Source: Thermoplasmata archaeon (GTDB taxonomy: Archaea; Thermoplasmatota; Thermoplasmata; Thermoplasmatales; Thermoplasmataceae). Taken from it: a stretch of 45,219 nt of DNA. The notes under the pieces were generated by a model. That model did not search any database. It saw nothing but the letters and a program-made list of their open reading frames with translations, and was not told where the DNA came from. A program made the translations under genes and the position numbers. Positions 27,101 through 36,698 of this stretch are shown here, piece after piece. Location of the stretch: contig JAJZZM010000019.1 of NCBI GenBank assembly GCA_021797555.1, positions 1-45,219 of the forward strand. Direction: 5' to 3'. Within the stretch, counting starts at the first letter, position 1; every line of letters begins with the position of its first letter.

Positions 27101-27169
27101 TTGACAATACTGCCCTTAACAACCATCGGTTTTCTCCGACGTTTTTTGATATAGCTACGATGTTGTCAA
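27101..27169. repeat. Imperfect palindrome upstream of truncated tnpB
   Basis: TTGACAA (27101-27107) can pair with TTGTCAA (27163-27169), and ACAACCATCG (27119-27128) with CGATGTTGT (27158-27166) with one bulge; the two stems exclude each other. Its location 5' of the truncated tnpB suggests a remnant left end of an IS605-type element, whose ends carry such hairpins, or a regulatory hairpin. Confidence 0.3.
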
Positions 27170-27211
27170 TGCCACTATTTATTCCTATAATATTATGGTT
27201 ACTATTTAAAA

Positions 27212-27898
27212 TTATTTTAAATTTTCACATAATTTTATTTCATTTTTAAAATATATTGAATTATTTTTATAATAAAATACTAAAAATTTAAATTTAACGT
27301 CATGGCTATATGCATCATAAAATGTTTTTGAGAAGTCTAAATCACGTTCTGCATTAGGCAAAAAACATTTTGCGTTTTCATTGAAAATTAGAAATAGTAC
27401 ATACGAATCATAATGATTTTTCATTAAATTCATCAATGTTATTAAATGCTTCTTGCCCCTAACTGTTTGTGCATCAGGGAATTTTGCTATGCCATTTTCA
27501 ACTAAGGTGCATGATTTAACCTCTATAAATGAATTACCATATTTAAAATCTATTCTACTATCGTCTACCTTTACCTCCTTTTCATAGCCATCCTTTATAA
27601 ATTTTGATGCGATTTCAGAATGGAACCTTGCATCGTTAAATGTGTAAACATTATTATTTTTAATAAATGTAACGGAATAATCAGTTTTTTTGCCTTTTGC
27701 TTTCCTTATTAACATATGATTTCCCGTATAAATTAATTCCTCCAGCCTCCCCGGGTCATGGAGGTGCACGTTTATTATTTTATTATTTAAATAAGACCTT
27801 ACAATAAATCTATTAGGCCGGTCAATAATAGTTGCATCAGTTAAATTTTGAAAGTTTATTACAATATAACCTTTATTTCTTTTTATAAATGGATCCAT
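27212..27898 (-). CDS. sfsA: SfsA-family protein (DNA-binding/nuclease-like)
   Basis: A 228-aa protein of normal SfsA length. The N-terminal OB-like domain has RPNRFIVRSYLN and VHLHDPGRLEELI; the C-terminal domain carries RIDFKYGNSFIEVKSCTLV, a PD-(D/E)xK nuclease-like core, followed by FPDAQTVRGKKHL. Those are the family's best conserved blocks. SfsA was named for sugar fermentation stimulation in E. coli and is thought to bind or cut DNA; the archaeal role is unknown. It stands alone, facing away from the DAO-type gene. Confidence 0.9.
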   Translation of the reverse strand: MDPFIKRNKGYIVINFQNLTDATIIDRPNRFIVRSYLNNKIINVHLHDPGRLEELIYTGNHMLIRKAKGKKTDYSVTFIKNNNVYTFNDARFHSEIASKFIKDGYEKEVKVDDSRIDFKYGNSFIEVKSCTLVENGIAKFPDAQTVRGKKHLITLMNLMKNHYDSYVLFLIFNENAKCFLPNAERDLDFSKTFYDAYSHDVKFKFLVFYYKNNSIYFKNEIKLCENLK

Positions 27899-28127
27899 TT
27901 TACATTATTTATTATAATAATATAATATTTTATGTATATGGTTTTTAGCTCTTAGCATCACCATTTTTTAAGGTATTTTATTATTCTTTCTGGTATACAG
28001 ATAATATGGTGGGTTACTCCGGTGTTTCATATATTTTAATATAGAGATTATTGACCTTTATAGAATAAAATCTATCCAAAAAATGCTATAAATACTGGAA
28101 ATATATCGATGGAAACGAAATAATTTT

Positions 28128-29366
28128 TTATAAAATCATGTCCTCTATTTTTGATGACCTGTATTTACCAGAATATGTATTTATTATTTTTTTGCCGCCA
28201 TATAATGTTGTTGCCTTGTCACGTTTATACCTTGATGCAACAACCCTGCCTATTGAATCACCCTTCATTATTCCGCCACCTGTGGTCCCTGATACAGTTA
28301 TTATATTTAATGAATTAAATATATACGGCATATAATCTATTGTGTTGTATGAATAATAACCTGCCCATGATGATGTAATTCTTGAACTGTCTGCTGCGGG
28401 GAAATAGTTATCTAAAATTGGCTTTATATTATATGTATAAAAATCGGGCTCTGGCTCGGGATTCTCGGTAAAAGAAAAATCCCTGTTGTAATCATCTGCC
28501 AGGCTTGTCCAGAAAGATGATGCCTGCGGGTAAGGCCTTATATATACGCCAGATGGAAATATTGTAAATGGAAAAACACCGCTATTGTTAAACATATTCT
28601 TATTTATTATGCTTTTAATTCCTGGTGATGTTATTTGGAATATCTGCCTTTTCTTGGGTCTTAAATGGGAATCTATGCCCAAAGGATCTAAAAGTTTTGT
28701 TGTCCATACGTCGGTACATAAAACATAAAAATCGCTTTCTATCTTTTCATTCCCTGTTTCTAAATATGTTACCATTGATTCCTGCCAGTTAAATGGTTCT
28801 CCAGGGTAATCTAATGATTTCAATGGGGATAAAACCAATCTTTTTACCTCTGTATTAAATTTAAATTCAACTCCCATTTCTATTAATTCGTTATAATAGA
28901 ATCCGGATAATAAATCGGGTTCTATTATTCCTGCATTTGTGTCAAGAATAGCAGTTTTAACCGAATCTATATTCATAATTTTCTTTGTTTCATTATCTAT
29001 ATTAAAATTAAAAAATTCAGATAAATTATCATATATTATTTTTGAATTAGGATATTTTGAAACAAATTCATTATCTTTTTCCTTATCAAACAGGAATAGG
29101 TATCCACAGAATTTCATGCCTATATCTATATTCAAATCGTTCTGTAAATGTTTATAAAAATTTATTGATGCCTGTGCCATTACCTGGTTTTCCCTTAATG
29201 AGAAGAAATCCCTGAAAGCAGCAGCACTTTTTGCTGTATTACCCTGCGAAAACGTTTTGAATTTGTCTATAACTAAAATCTTTAATGAAGAATCACTTTT
29301 CTTCAAATGGTAAGCAGAGCTAAGCCCGGTAATTCCGGATCCTACAACAATAACATCATATTTCAT
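28128..29366 (-). CDS. FAD-dependent oxidoreductase, DAO family
   Basis: A 412-aa flavoprotein. The N-terminal VIVVGSGITGLSSAYHL is the FAD-binding Rossmann motif; GNTAKSAAAFRDFF is the following loop typical of D-amino acid/sarcosine/proline oxidoreductases; GIIEPDLLSGFYY and the C-terminal ITVSGTTGGGIMKGDSIGRVVA complete the cofactor site. It oxidises an amino or N-methyl amino acid, or a related amine; the substrate is not readable. It resembles sarcosine oxidase beta or L-proline dehydrogenase-type enzymes in length. A GNAT gene lies upstream on the same strand, 106 bp away. Confidence 0.85.
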   Translation of the reverse strand: MKYDVIVVGSGITGLSSAYHLKKSDSSLKILVIDKFKTFSQGNTAKSAAAFRDFFSLRENQVMAQASINFYKHLQNDLNIDIGMKFCGYLFLFDKEKDNEFVSKYPNSKIIYDNLSEFFNFNIDNETKKIMNIDSVKTAILDTNAGIIEPDLLSGFYYNELIEMGVEFKFNTEVKRLVLSPLKSLDYPGEPFNWQESMVTYLETGNEKIESDFYVLCTDVWTTKLLDPLGIDSHLRPKKRQIFQITSPGIKSIINKNMFNNSGVFPFTIFPSGVYIRPYPQASSFWTSLADDYNRDFSFTENPEPEPDFYTYNIKPILDNYFPAADSSRITSSWAGYYSYNTIDYMPYIFNSLNIITVSGTTGGGIMKGDSIGRVVASRYKRDKATTLYGGKKIINTYSGKYRSSKIEDMIL

Positions 29367-29472
29367 ACATACAGAAAAGTCAGATATTTATATAAAATTA
29401 TCCTTAAAGAAATTAGTACGCAAATATAAATTTTCAATAAAAAACGGATTAAATATATTAGTTATAAGCATT

Positions 29473-30231
29473 TCATGGAACGACATTGGTGTTATAATCT
29501 ATAAATATTCTTTCCCCTACTATTTTAAACCCAAGTTCTTTATATAAATTAACGGCAGGATTGTTCTGCCTGACATATACTATTATATTTTCTGTTTTAT
29601 TTGAACAGTATTTTACCATATACGAAATTAAATTTTTGGCATACCCATTATTTCTATATTTTTTTAATGTATATATGCCACCAAGGACATAAGTTTTCAT
29701 GGTTTTTGCTGCAATTTCCCCTGATGATACAATTTTATCATTAATAAAATAGCCAAAAACATCAAAATTTTTTATATATTCACCTGAATTTACTATCTTG
29801 CCGGAACATTTTATAAAATTATTATACTGGTTTATATTATTTTCATCAAGCTTTTTTACATTTAATGCATCAATAAAATTAAAATCCCTTATTTTTAATC
29901 TCATAACATATTCCTTATAGTATGTAATTTTAAATTTAGATTGAACAATATCAAGGTTCTTTTCATCAACAAACATTATAAAGTTATCATAATTTACTGT
30001 ATTTATAGCATATTTGCATGAATTCCTGTCACCGTAGAACCATATTATCTCATTATTGCTATGGTGCAATGTTAATACTCCACGTATAATATTATTTTCA
30101 TATACTATTTTTATTTCAGAATTATTATCATTCAAATCATAAATCATATATGCATTTTTATACGGTTCTTTCATCAAAAATTCTTCAACAATATATCTAT
30201 TATCGTCTGCCAAATTTATAATATCCATCAT
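29473..30231 (-). CDS. GNAT-family N-acetyltransferase
   Basis: A 252-aa protein with an N-terminal region of about 120 residues of unknown role and a C-terminal GNAT fold: FGYFINDKIVSSGEIAAKT, then GGIYTLKKYRNNGYAKNLISYM carrying the acetyl-CoA loop (R/Q-x-x-G-x-G/A equivalent RNNGYA), and VRQNNPAVNLYKELGFKIVG, the classic last motif. It transfers an acetyl group to an amine; the target is unknown. The first two codons are both ATG (30231, 30228). It lies 40 bp after the pyruvate-oxidase-like gene on the same strand, possibly cotranscribed. Confidence 0.85.
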   Translation of the reverse strand: MMDIINLADDNRYIVEEFLMKEPYKNAYMIYDLNDNNSEIKIVYENNIIRGVLTLHHSNNEIIWFYGDRNSCKYAINTVNYDNFIMFVDEKNLDIVQSKFKITYYKEYVMRLKIRDFNFIDALNVKKLDENNINQYNNFIKCSGKIVNSGEYIKNFDVFGYFINDKIVSSGEIAAKTMKTYVLGGIYTLKKYRNNGYAKNLISYMVKYCSNKTENIIVYVRQNNPAVNLYKELGFKIVGERIFIDYNTNVVP

Positions 30232-30270
30232 TGTAGATAGAATATATAAATATTATATTTAATCTTTAAA

Positions 30271-31920
30271 TTAATCCTTCGGCTCCAGTTTTTCCCTTAA
30301 TATTGAAGTGACATATTTTTCCGCAACCTTAAACTCAAGTTTAGGCGGCATTGGCGTTTCATTTGTTTCAGTTATAACATCCAAAACTGCAGGACCATCA
30401 ACTGCAAAAAATTCATCTAATTTAGAATCAAGGTCATTAATATTATCAACCCTGATGCCTTCTATGCCAATTGACTCTGCAAGTTTATCAAAATTGGGGT
30501 TATATAAATCAACACCGTATTCAGGATATCCCATTACCTCTTCCTCAAGTTTTATCATGCCTAATATATGGTTATCATAAACTATTAATTTCACAGGCAA
30601 ATTATATTTCTTTGCTGTAATTAATTCCATAGAGGTCATTGCAAAGCTTCCGTCACCAATTATGCCATAAACTTTTTTGCCAGATGCAAATGCAAGCCCT
30701 ACCGATCCAGGTATACCAGAACCCATAGTACCAAGCCATGATGAAAAATAAAATTTATTATTATTTTTTGCATTTATAAATCTATTTGTCCATAAGGTTA
30801 CATTGCCGGTATCTGTAATTATTATCGCATCGTCCTCTAGCCTTTTTGATATTTTATCTGTTAATGTTTCTGCTTTTATGGGATTTTTATTATTACTTAT
30901 CAATTTATTTAAATTATTTAACCATTTATTTTTTTCATTTTGCATTTCATCATAAAATTTGTCATCTTTTGTATTAACATTTATATTGCCAAGAAAATAT
31001 TTAATATCACATAAATAAGAATAATTTGCCTTCATAATTTTATTTAAATCGTCAATGTTATTATTTACCTGTATATTATCAACCTTTTTTAAAAATGAGG
31101 TATATGGAAATATTGTTCCCAGGAATATTATTAAATCTGATTTTTCTATTGCCTTAATAGATGGTCTTGTTCCCAGCAATCCTATGCCACCCATTACTTT
31201 TTTATCATTATCATTGAATACCCCTTTGCCATCAAGTGCATATACTATGGGCGCACCTATTTTTTCGGCAAAATCATTTATTTCATTATGGTAATCCCTA
31301 GAACCACCACCTATAAATATCAATGGTTTTTTGCTTTTATTTATTAAATTTGCTGCCTCTTCAATGCCATCGGGCTTATAATTCACAGGATTAATATAAT
31401 ATGATAAATCTTCTTCCTCGCATTCCTCCCTTAATATATTAACAGGCATATCTATATGGCCAACGCCTTTTTTTGTTATGGCTTCTCTGCATGCCTTCCA
31501 GATTAAATAATGTGCATTGCCAGGATTAACAATCCTTGCGTTAAAAACAGATACATCATCAAATAATTTTACAAGATCAACCTCCTGAAAATAATCATGG
31601 TGAAGCAAATCTGTTTCTATCTGCCCTGTTAATGCTATTACAGGCACATGCTGCATTTTTGCATCGTATAAACCATTCAATAAATGAACTGACCCAGGTC
31701 CGGAAGTACCCATGCATGCAGATAATTTTCCGGAATATTTTGATTCGTATGATGCACTTAGTGCGCCACCTTCTTCATGCCTGACCTGTACATATTCAAT
31801 ATCCTTATTCCTTCTTATTGCATCGATTATCGGGTTTAATGAATCCCCCGGAATGGCATATATTCTCTTAACACCAAAATTTACCAGTGTTTTAATTATA
31901 ACGTCTGCTACTGTTGACAT
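30271..31920 (-). CDS. ThDP-dependent enzyme, pyruvate oxidase-like
   Basis: A 549-aa protein with the three-domain acetohydroxyacid synthase/pyruvate oxidase layout. VRHEEGGALSASYESK holds the Glu that activates thiamine; the central domain has PLIFIGGGSRDY; the C-terminal GDGSFAMTSMELITAKKYN is the ThDP-Mg motif. The C-terminus stops shortly after the third domain, without the membrane-binding tail of PoxB. Acetolactate synthase catalytic subunits share the fold, but no regulatory (ACT) subunit gene is adjacent, which favours pyruvate oxidation (to acetate or acetyl phosphate). Divergent from the following exporter gene. Confidence 0.82.
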   Translation of the reverse strand: MSTVADVIIKTLVNFGVKRIYAIPGDSLNPIIDAIRRNKDIEYVQVRHEEGGALSASYESKYSGKLSACMGTSGPGSVHLLNGLYDAKMQHVPVIALTGQIETDLLHHDYFQEVDLVKLFDDVSVFNARIVNPGNAHYLIWKACREAITKKGVGHIDMPVNILREECEEEDLSYYINPVNYKPDGIEEAANLINKSKKPLIFIGGGSRDYHNEINDFAEKIGAPIVYALDGKGVFNDNDKKVMGGIGLLGTRPSIKAIEKSDLIIFLGTIFPYTSFLKKVDNIQVNNNIDDLNKIMKANYSYLCDIKYFLGNINVNTKDDKFYDEMQNEKNKWLNNLNKLISNNKNPIKAETLTDKISKRLEDDAIIITDTGNVTLWTNRFINAKNNNKFYFSSWLGTMGSGIPGSVGLAFASGKKVYGIIGDGSFAMTSMELITAKKYNLPVKLIVYDNHILGMIKLEEEVMGYPEYGVDLYNPNFDKLAESIGIEGIRVDNINDLDSKLDEFFAVDGPAVLDVITETNETPMPPKLEFKVAEKYVTSILREKLEPKD

Positions 31921-32163
31921 ATTTATTAATTATGTCATCTTTTATATAATTATGGTATGGTCAACCACTGTAATAGAAAGTGCACATATGCCTGATGAAT
32001 ACTGTTTAATAAATGATATATTAAACGATTTAAAAATTTGCGAATATATGATATATAATTAATTATAAATGAAATTGCATGTTAAATATAAATAAATTAA
32101 TTATTATTTTTGTCAATGTTTTGTATACGTAATATTTATTAATAAAGCTTTAATACTGCCTCC

Positions 32164-33606
32164 ATGAATAATAATACACCTAGCAAAAGGGATATAAATA
32201 TTACAATAGCCTTGATGGCATTTTCAGGCTTATTAATTATATACGTTGAAACAATGATAGTTCCAGCAATACCTATTTTTATTAAATTCTTTCACTCAAA
32301 ATATGATGATGTCTCATGGATTTTAACTGCATACATTATTTCAGGAACAGTTTCTGCGGCAATATTCGGCAGGGTAGCAGATGTTGTGGGCAAGAAAAAA
32401 ATATTTTTAATTTTAGGAATAATATATGCAATTGCACTATCATTCGGTGGCTTTGCAAGGACATTGGATGAATTAATAGCTATAAGGGCAGTTCAGGGCC
32501 TTGGCTTTGGAATGATACCTATAGCTTTTGCAATTATTAATGATGTTGTCCCTAGGGAGAGGTTAGCTTTAGCCCAGGGAATTATGAGTGCAACTTTTGC
32601 TATTGGTTCTGGCATTGGCCTGGTCTTGGGTGCATATATTACAGAAACTCTTGGGTGGCAGTATGATTTTCATACAGCAATACCTGTTGCTATTATATTG
32701 CTAGTATTAACATATATATTCTTAAAGGATTATTCACATCCACATAAGGAAAAAATTGATTATGCCGGCGTAGCACTTTTTGGTATACCGTTAGTAATAT
32801 TTATATTTGCATTGTCTGAAGGGCAGGAATATGGCTGGACTTCAATATTAATAATATCATTATTTATATTTTCATTTATAATGTTTTTTGTATTTACATA
32901 TTTTGAATCGCATTATAAATATGCATTTATAAATATGAAATTATTGAGGGTAAGAAACGTTATACTTGCAAATATAATAGGCTTATTTGCAATGGCTGCA
33001 ATGTACTTCCTTTTCTTTACAGTTCCAACATTATTGCAGGACCCTAGTCCGGCAGGTTTCGGCAAAACAGTTCTTGATTCTGGATTGATATTATTTCCGG
33101 CAACTGTAATGAATATGGTCTTTGCGCCTGTAGCAGCAAAGGTAATAAAAAAAAGGGGGCCAAGGCTTGCAATATTAATAGGATTGACTGTTGATTTTAT
33201 CGGTTTTGTTTTATTATTCTCATTCAGGTCAAATATACCTGAAATATTACTGGATACCATGTTTGTTGGTTCAGGCATATCAATGATGCTGGTTGGAATA
33301 ATCAATGTATTGCTAATATCAACACCTAAAGAAAATGCAGGCGAGGCTACAGGCATAAATACGGTATTCAGGGATATTGGCATGTCCATCGCCCCTGCGG
33401 TAGGTGGTGCTTTGGAAACAATGTATGCAATCCCTATTATAGTTGGCCAGATAGATGTTCATGGTGTAATGGTAAAAATAACTAGTAAATTTCCGGATTC
33501 AACTGCTTATAATTATATATATTTAATTGGCGTAATCTTTGTAGTATTCGGATTTATATTTACACTATTAATTAAAAAACCTGATAAAAAAATAAATAAA
33601 TTATAA
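32164..33606 (+). CDS. MFS exporter, DHA2 (EmrB/QacA) family, second copy
   Basis: A 480-aa membrane protein with about 14 helices, paralogous to the product of 16802-18274: both share IYVETMIVPAIP/YVEGMLTPSLP-type starts, GRVADVVGKKKIF (motif A), and FALSEGQEYGWTS versus LALSEGSAWGWAS after helix 6. It probably exports organic acids or lipophilic toxins by proton antiport. A TATA box about 25 bp before the ATG indicates a leaderless transcript. No palindrome like that upstream of the first copy is visible, so regulation may differ. Confidence 0.9.
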   Translation: MNNNTPSKRDINITIALMAFSGLLIIYVETMIVPAIPIFIKFFHSKYDDVSWILTAYIISGTVSAAIFGRVADVVGKKKIFLILGIIYAIALSFGGFARTLDELIAIRAVQGLGFGMIPIAFAIINDVVPRERLALAQGIMSATFAIGSGIGLVLGAYITETLGWQYDFHTAIPVAIILLVLTYIFLKDYSHPHKEKIDYAGVALFGIPLVIFIFALSEGQEYGWTSILIISLFIFSFIMFFVFTYFESHYKYAFINMKLLRVRNVILANIIGLFAMAAMYFLFFTVPTLLQDPSPAGFGKTVLDSGLILFPATVMNMVFAPVAAKVIKKRGPRLAILIGLTVDFIGFVLLFSFRSNIPEILLDTMFVGSGISMMLVGIINVLLISTPKENAGEATGINTVFRDIGMSIAPAVGGALETMYAIPIIVGQIDVHGVMVKITSKFPDSTAYNYIYLIGVIFVVFGFIFTLLIKKPDKKINKL

Positions 33607-33669
33607 ATTTTATAAAAATTTTTACATATAAATACGGTTAAACCTTTGTGGATTATACACTTAATAGAA

Positions 33670-33838
33670 ACTATATTGGCGATTTCAGGTTAATATGATA
33701 GGTTATGGTAACATTATTAGTCGTTGCGTATCCCTGAACAACATATAGTTTTGCACGTGACGATAGCTGCATTTGTTATCCGGTTCTTCTTTGTTCCTGC
33801 AATAAGGTCATATTTATCAAAATACAGCTTGTTGCCAT
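33670..33838 (-). pseudogene. Fragment of a decayed gene
   Basis: Two adjoining minus-strand frames look protein-like: KLYFDKYDLIAGTKKNRITN in one, then SRAKLYVVQGYATTNNVTIT and HINLKSPI to a stop in another, joined by a frameshift near 33770. No start and no family recognised. The gap (33607-33842) holds nothing else. Confidence 0.3.
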
Positions 33839-33842
33839 AAAA

Positions 33843-34097
33843 TTATGATTTTTCGTTTATTTTATAATATCTCACTATTTTATCATCCTGATTGTATATA
33901 TCACGGTATGAAACTTTATTCTTCCAGATTAACCGTGTTAAATCCATATGTATTAATAAATCATCAGCACCATTAAAATTTTCCTTTATCTCCTTTAATG
34001 TATATGCATTGTTTTTATTTTTTAATAAAAAATCATATAATATCTCCATCAGGTCTTTATTATCTGCATTGTTAAACTCATCGCTTTTAAGTGGCAT
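33843..34097 (-). CDS. Small hypothetical protein, winged-helix-like (84 aa)
   Basis: Not recognised with certainty. The pattern DLMEILYDFLLKNKNNAYTL, then KEIKENFNGADDLLIHMDLT and KNKVSYRDIYNQDDKIVRYY, resembles a winged-helix fold: helix 1, 'T..eI' helix 2, recognition helix, then a beta wing with K and R. A regulator or a small nucleic-acid binder are possible. It lies 29 bp upstream of nothing else on its strand except the CoxG-like gene, whose stop at 34127 precedes it, so the two may share a transcript (CoxG first). Confidence 0.6.
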   Translation of the reverse strand: MPLKSDEFNNADNKDLMEILYDFLLKNKNNAYTLKEIKENFNGADDLLIHMDLTRLIWKNKVSYRDIYNQDDKIVRYYKINEKS

Positions 34098-34126
34098 TAT
34101 ACATTATTTATAACATAGATAAAAAT

Positions 34127-34570
34127 CTAATTGTTTTCTAATGTTTCTTTATATTTATCAACAAGCTTGTTTACGTATTTATTTATTGCACCCTTCATCA
34201 TTCTCCCGCCCATGCTTGCTGCTGTTCCCACAACGTTTATGTATGCATTCCACCTTATTTCTGTATCATCATTGTTCTGGTTAAAATCAAAATCCACAGT
34301 AAAATCGGTAGATGCCCCTGACCCATTGCCTTTCCCCCTCAGGGTTATATGCTTATTTTCCACCTTATGATCTATGCTTAAATCTAGGTCAAATTTGCCT
34401 TTTATGAATGAAACGCCAGCTTTTGCAGTTATTTTTAGATTATTATCATCTATTTTATTGTATTCTATTAAATCAGGTATAAGCTTTACCAGCGTGTCCG
34501 GGTTTGAAATATAGTTATATGCTGTCTTTACCTCTATTTTTACGTTAAAATTCCCATCGAGATGTATCAT
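34127..34570 (-). CDS. CoxG-like SRPBCC-family protein
   Basis: A 147-aa protein. The pattern V-x-A-x-N-Y-I-S-N-P-D-T-L-x-x-L-I-P, TAKAGVSFIKGKFDLDLSI, and the C-terminal VVGTAASMGGRMMKGAINKY helix match the carbon monoxide dehydrogenase subunit G (CoxG) family, a START-like helix-grip fold. CoxG was named from CO dehydrogenase clusters, where it anchors the enzyme to the membrane, but most archaeal members stand elsewhere, as here; no CO dehydrogenase genes are in the window. Probable lipid or hydrophobic ligand binder. Leaderless-type AT-rich upstream region. Confidence 0.8.
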   Translation of the reverse strand: MIHLDGNFNVKIEVKTAYNYISNPDTLVKLIPDLIEYNKIDDNNLKITAKAGVSFIKGKFDLDLSIDHKVENKHITLRGKGNGSGASTDFTVDFDFNQNNDDTEIRWNAYINVVGTAASMGGRMMKGAINKYVNKLVDKYKETLENN

Positions 34571-34610
34571 ATAATTATATACTATTATTATAAATAAATT
34601 TTTACATATA

Positions 34611-35609
34611 TTATTTATTAACCATAACTGCTTTTATTGTATCCGGTATATCCCCTTTAAATGCATTTTCAACATCATTTATATTTATCTGCTTATTTAA
34701 TAATATATTTAAATTGATCGCCTTTGATGATATTAGGTTTAATGACCTTTCCATTGTGTATGGATTTGTAAATTCACCAGTTACCGTTATTTCCTTTCTA
34801 AAAATTAATGATGGCTTTATTTTAGCATATGCATCTGGATCATAAACGGCAAATGCAAGAATTCTTCCGGTATTTCCTATTATATCTAATGATTCCTCAA
34901 ATAATTTCATATTCCCTGTTGTTTCAACTATAAGGTCCACACCATTATTATTGGTTTTTTTCATAACATAATCATATAAATTCCCTGAAACTACGTCTGC
35001 ACCTAATTTTTTTGCCGTATTTAACCTATATTCATTTAATTCCGAGACCATTAATGGGCTATATCCCATATTTTTTAGTATCTGTAAAAATGTTAGTCCA
35101 ATAAATCCAGCACCAAGAATTAAAGCAGATTCACCTACTTTAGCATGTATAATATCCAATCCATGGATAATGCATGCTATAGGCTCTGTTACTGAAGCTT
35201 CTATAAATGATACATTGTCCGGTATTTTATATAATTGGGAATCAGGTACATTCACATATTCGGAAAAACCACCGTAAACATTGTTTCCTATACTGACAAA
35301 ATCCTTACAAAAATTCCTTTTTCCAGAGATACAGTATTTACATTTATTGCATGTTATATTTGGATCCACAACAACCCTGTCATTTCTTTTAAATGATTTG
35401 CTTTTTGATTCAACAATAATACCGCTGAATTCATGTCCGGGCACAACGGGATAGCTTATTAATGGATTTTTTCCATAGTATGAATGAATATCAGACCCAC
35501 AGACACCGCAGGCTTCAACCTTTATCTTTACTTCATCCGGTTTTAATTCTTCTAAACCAACATTTTCTATTGAAACATTTTTAATTCCATTTAAAAATAA
35601 TGCTTTCAT
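34611..35609 (-). CDS. Zinc-dependent MDR dehydrogenase (polyol/threonine type)
   Basis: A 332-aa medium-chain dehydrogenase. EACGVCGSDIHSYYG and PGHEFSGIIVE carry the catalytic zinc ligands (Cys, His, Glu); CNKCKYCISGKRNFC is the structural zinc lobe (four Cys); ALILGAGFIGLTFLQIL is the NAD(P)-binding motif. It resembles sorbitol, threonine or sugar dehydrogenases; the exact alcohol is unknown. The frame is open upstream to 35705, but ATG 35609 fits the family start (MKALFLNG) and has a TATA box 26 bp upstream (35631-35639), whereas the longer start would overlap the transaldolase gene. It follows the transaldolase on the same strand. Confidence 0.87.
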   Translation of the reverse strand: MKALFLNGIKNVSIENVGLEELKPDEVKIKVEACGVCGSDIHSYYGKNPLISYPVVPGHEFSGIIVESKSKSFKRNDRVVVDPNITCNKCKYCISGKRNFCKDFVSIGNNVYGGFSEYVNVPDSQLYKIPDNVSFIEASVTEPIACIIHGLDIIHAKVGESALILGAGFIGLTFLQILKNMGYSPLMVSELNEYRLNTAKKLGADVVSGNLYDYVMKKTNNNGVDLIVETTGNMKLFEESLDIIGNTGRILAFAVYDPDAYAKIKPSLIFRKEITVTGEFTNPYTMERSLNLISSKAINLNILLNKQININDVENAFKGDIPDTIKAVMVNK

Positions 35610-35649
35610 TAAATAAATAATGCAAATTATTTTATAAATGTTTTTAAAG

Positions 35650-36327
35650 TTACTTATTAAAAAACGTTCTACTACTTTCTGGAATTTCACTCCATTTATT
35701 TTCAAAGTTCTTAATATTTATACTGGTTTCAGGATAATCCGGCAATTTTTTAATGATGCTATATGGCATCGTAACGGCGTCTATGCCCATTAAACCGCAT
35801 CTAACGATCTGCACAGGATTATTAATTGCTGCCGCAAGTATTTTTGTTTTAATATCATAATTATTAAATATGGTCTTTATTGTGCTTACAGTTTTTACTC
35901 CATCTGATCCTATATTATCAATGCTGCTTATATATGGTGCAACATAATCTGCATTGTTTTTTGCAGCAATCAATGCCTGTAGTGAATTAAATACGACAGT
36001 TGCGGTAGTTTTTATATTTTTATCCTTTAATGCTTTTATCGCTTTTATACCATTGAATGTAACAGGTATTTTTACTATTACATTCATGCCCATTGAATGA
36101 ATTTTTACTGCCTGTTTAATTATATCATCATAATTATTTGATGTTACCTGTATATGAACTTCACCGTTAACTATTTTTGTTATATCTGTTATTATCTTCT
36201 CTGTGTCCGATCCTTTTAAAACCTCCCTTGCAAGGAGTTCTGGATTTGTAGTAACACCATCAATAAAACCATAATCAACAATTTCCTTTATTTCATCTAT
36301 GTTTGCACTATCAAGTAATAATTTCAT
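35650..36327 (-). CDS. Transaldolase / fructose-6-phosphate aldolase-type (TalC family)
   Basis: A 225-aa class I aldolase of the small transaldolase subfamily. LLLDSANIDEI opens the barrel, VTTNPELLA is the second strand motif, and NVIVKIPVT contains the Schiff-base lysine; TTATVVFNSLQALIAAKNNA and YVAPYISSID follow, all family signatures. It links pentose and hexose phosphates in the non-oxidative pentose phosphate pathway. I prefer ATG 36327 over 36336 because a TATATAAAA box lies about 27 bp upstream of it. The next gene on the strand is the MDR dehydrogenase. Confidence 0.9.
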   Translation of the reverse strand: MKLLLDSANIDEIKEIVDYGFIDGVTTNPELLAREVLKGSDTEKIITDITKIVNGEVHIQVTSNNYDDIIKQAVKIHSMGMNVIVKIPVTFNGIKAIKALKDKNIKTTATVVFNSLQALIAAKNNADYVAPYISSIDNIGSDGVKTVSTIKTIFNNYDIKTKILAAAINNPVQIVRCGLMGIDAVTMPYSIIKKLPDYPETSINIKNFENKWSEIPESSRTFFNK

Positions 36328-36464
36328 TATAATCATTATTATATAACATTTTTATATATAATTATATTGATATTTTATTTTAGCATGAAATGTTTTTTAA
36401 TACCATTGTATCTACTAAAAAAATTTAAGAAAAATTAATATATAGTTTATAATAACTATACTGT

Positions 36465-36698
36465 ATGTCTGTTGAAAGCATGAGAGATGTTAAGGTTATT
36501 ACCGAAAAAAACATAAAAGATATGTATGGCGATAATATAGAAAATTTTACTGTTGGCAGCATAGTACATAACAGTGATGAGTATGATGTTTCGACAGAAT
36601 TTGATTACAATGGTTATAACTATACAGTTTATTTAAGCATTAATAATGATGGAGAGGTTATAAAATTCAATGAAATAAGCAAAATAAAAAAATCATAA
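36465..36698 (+). CDS. Small hypothetical protein (77 aa)
   Basis: Not recognised. Acidic, beta-rich in its second half (TEFDYNGYNYTVYLSINNDG), with a short N-terminal helix; the pattern resembles a small cystatin/NTF2-like or PepSY-like fold, but this is a guess. AT-rich TATA-like sequence lies about 25 bp before the ATG, suggesting a leaderless transcript. Its 3' end overlaps the convergent permease gene by 6 bp. No cysteines, no signal peptide. Confidence 0.6.
   Translation: MSVESMRDVKVITEKNIKDMYGDNIENFTVGSIVHNSDEYDVSTEFDYNGYNYTVYLSINNDGEVIKFNEISKIKKS

Noticed and set aside
27958-28026. Short protein-like end (THHIICIPERIIKYLKKW) on the minus strand
   Set aside because: Only about 21 codons after a stop, with no upstream coding signal; too little to call a gene or family.
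31712-32062. ORF overlapping the start of the pyruvate-oxidase-like gene, including a 36-codon part from ATG 31952
   Set aside because: Most of it is antisense to a conserved gene; the free part has no family and a poorly placed TATA box.
35610-35705. Extended N-terminus of the MDR dehydrogenase
   Set aside because: It would overlap the transaldolase 3' end and place the start upstream of the TATA box; the family start and promoter both point to 35609.
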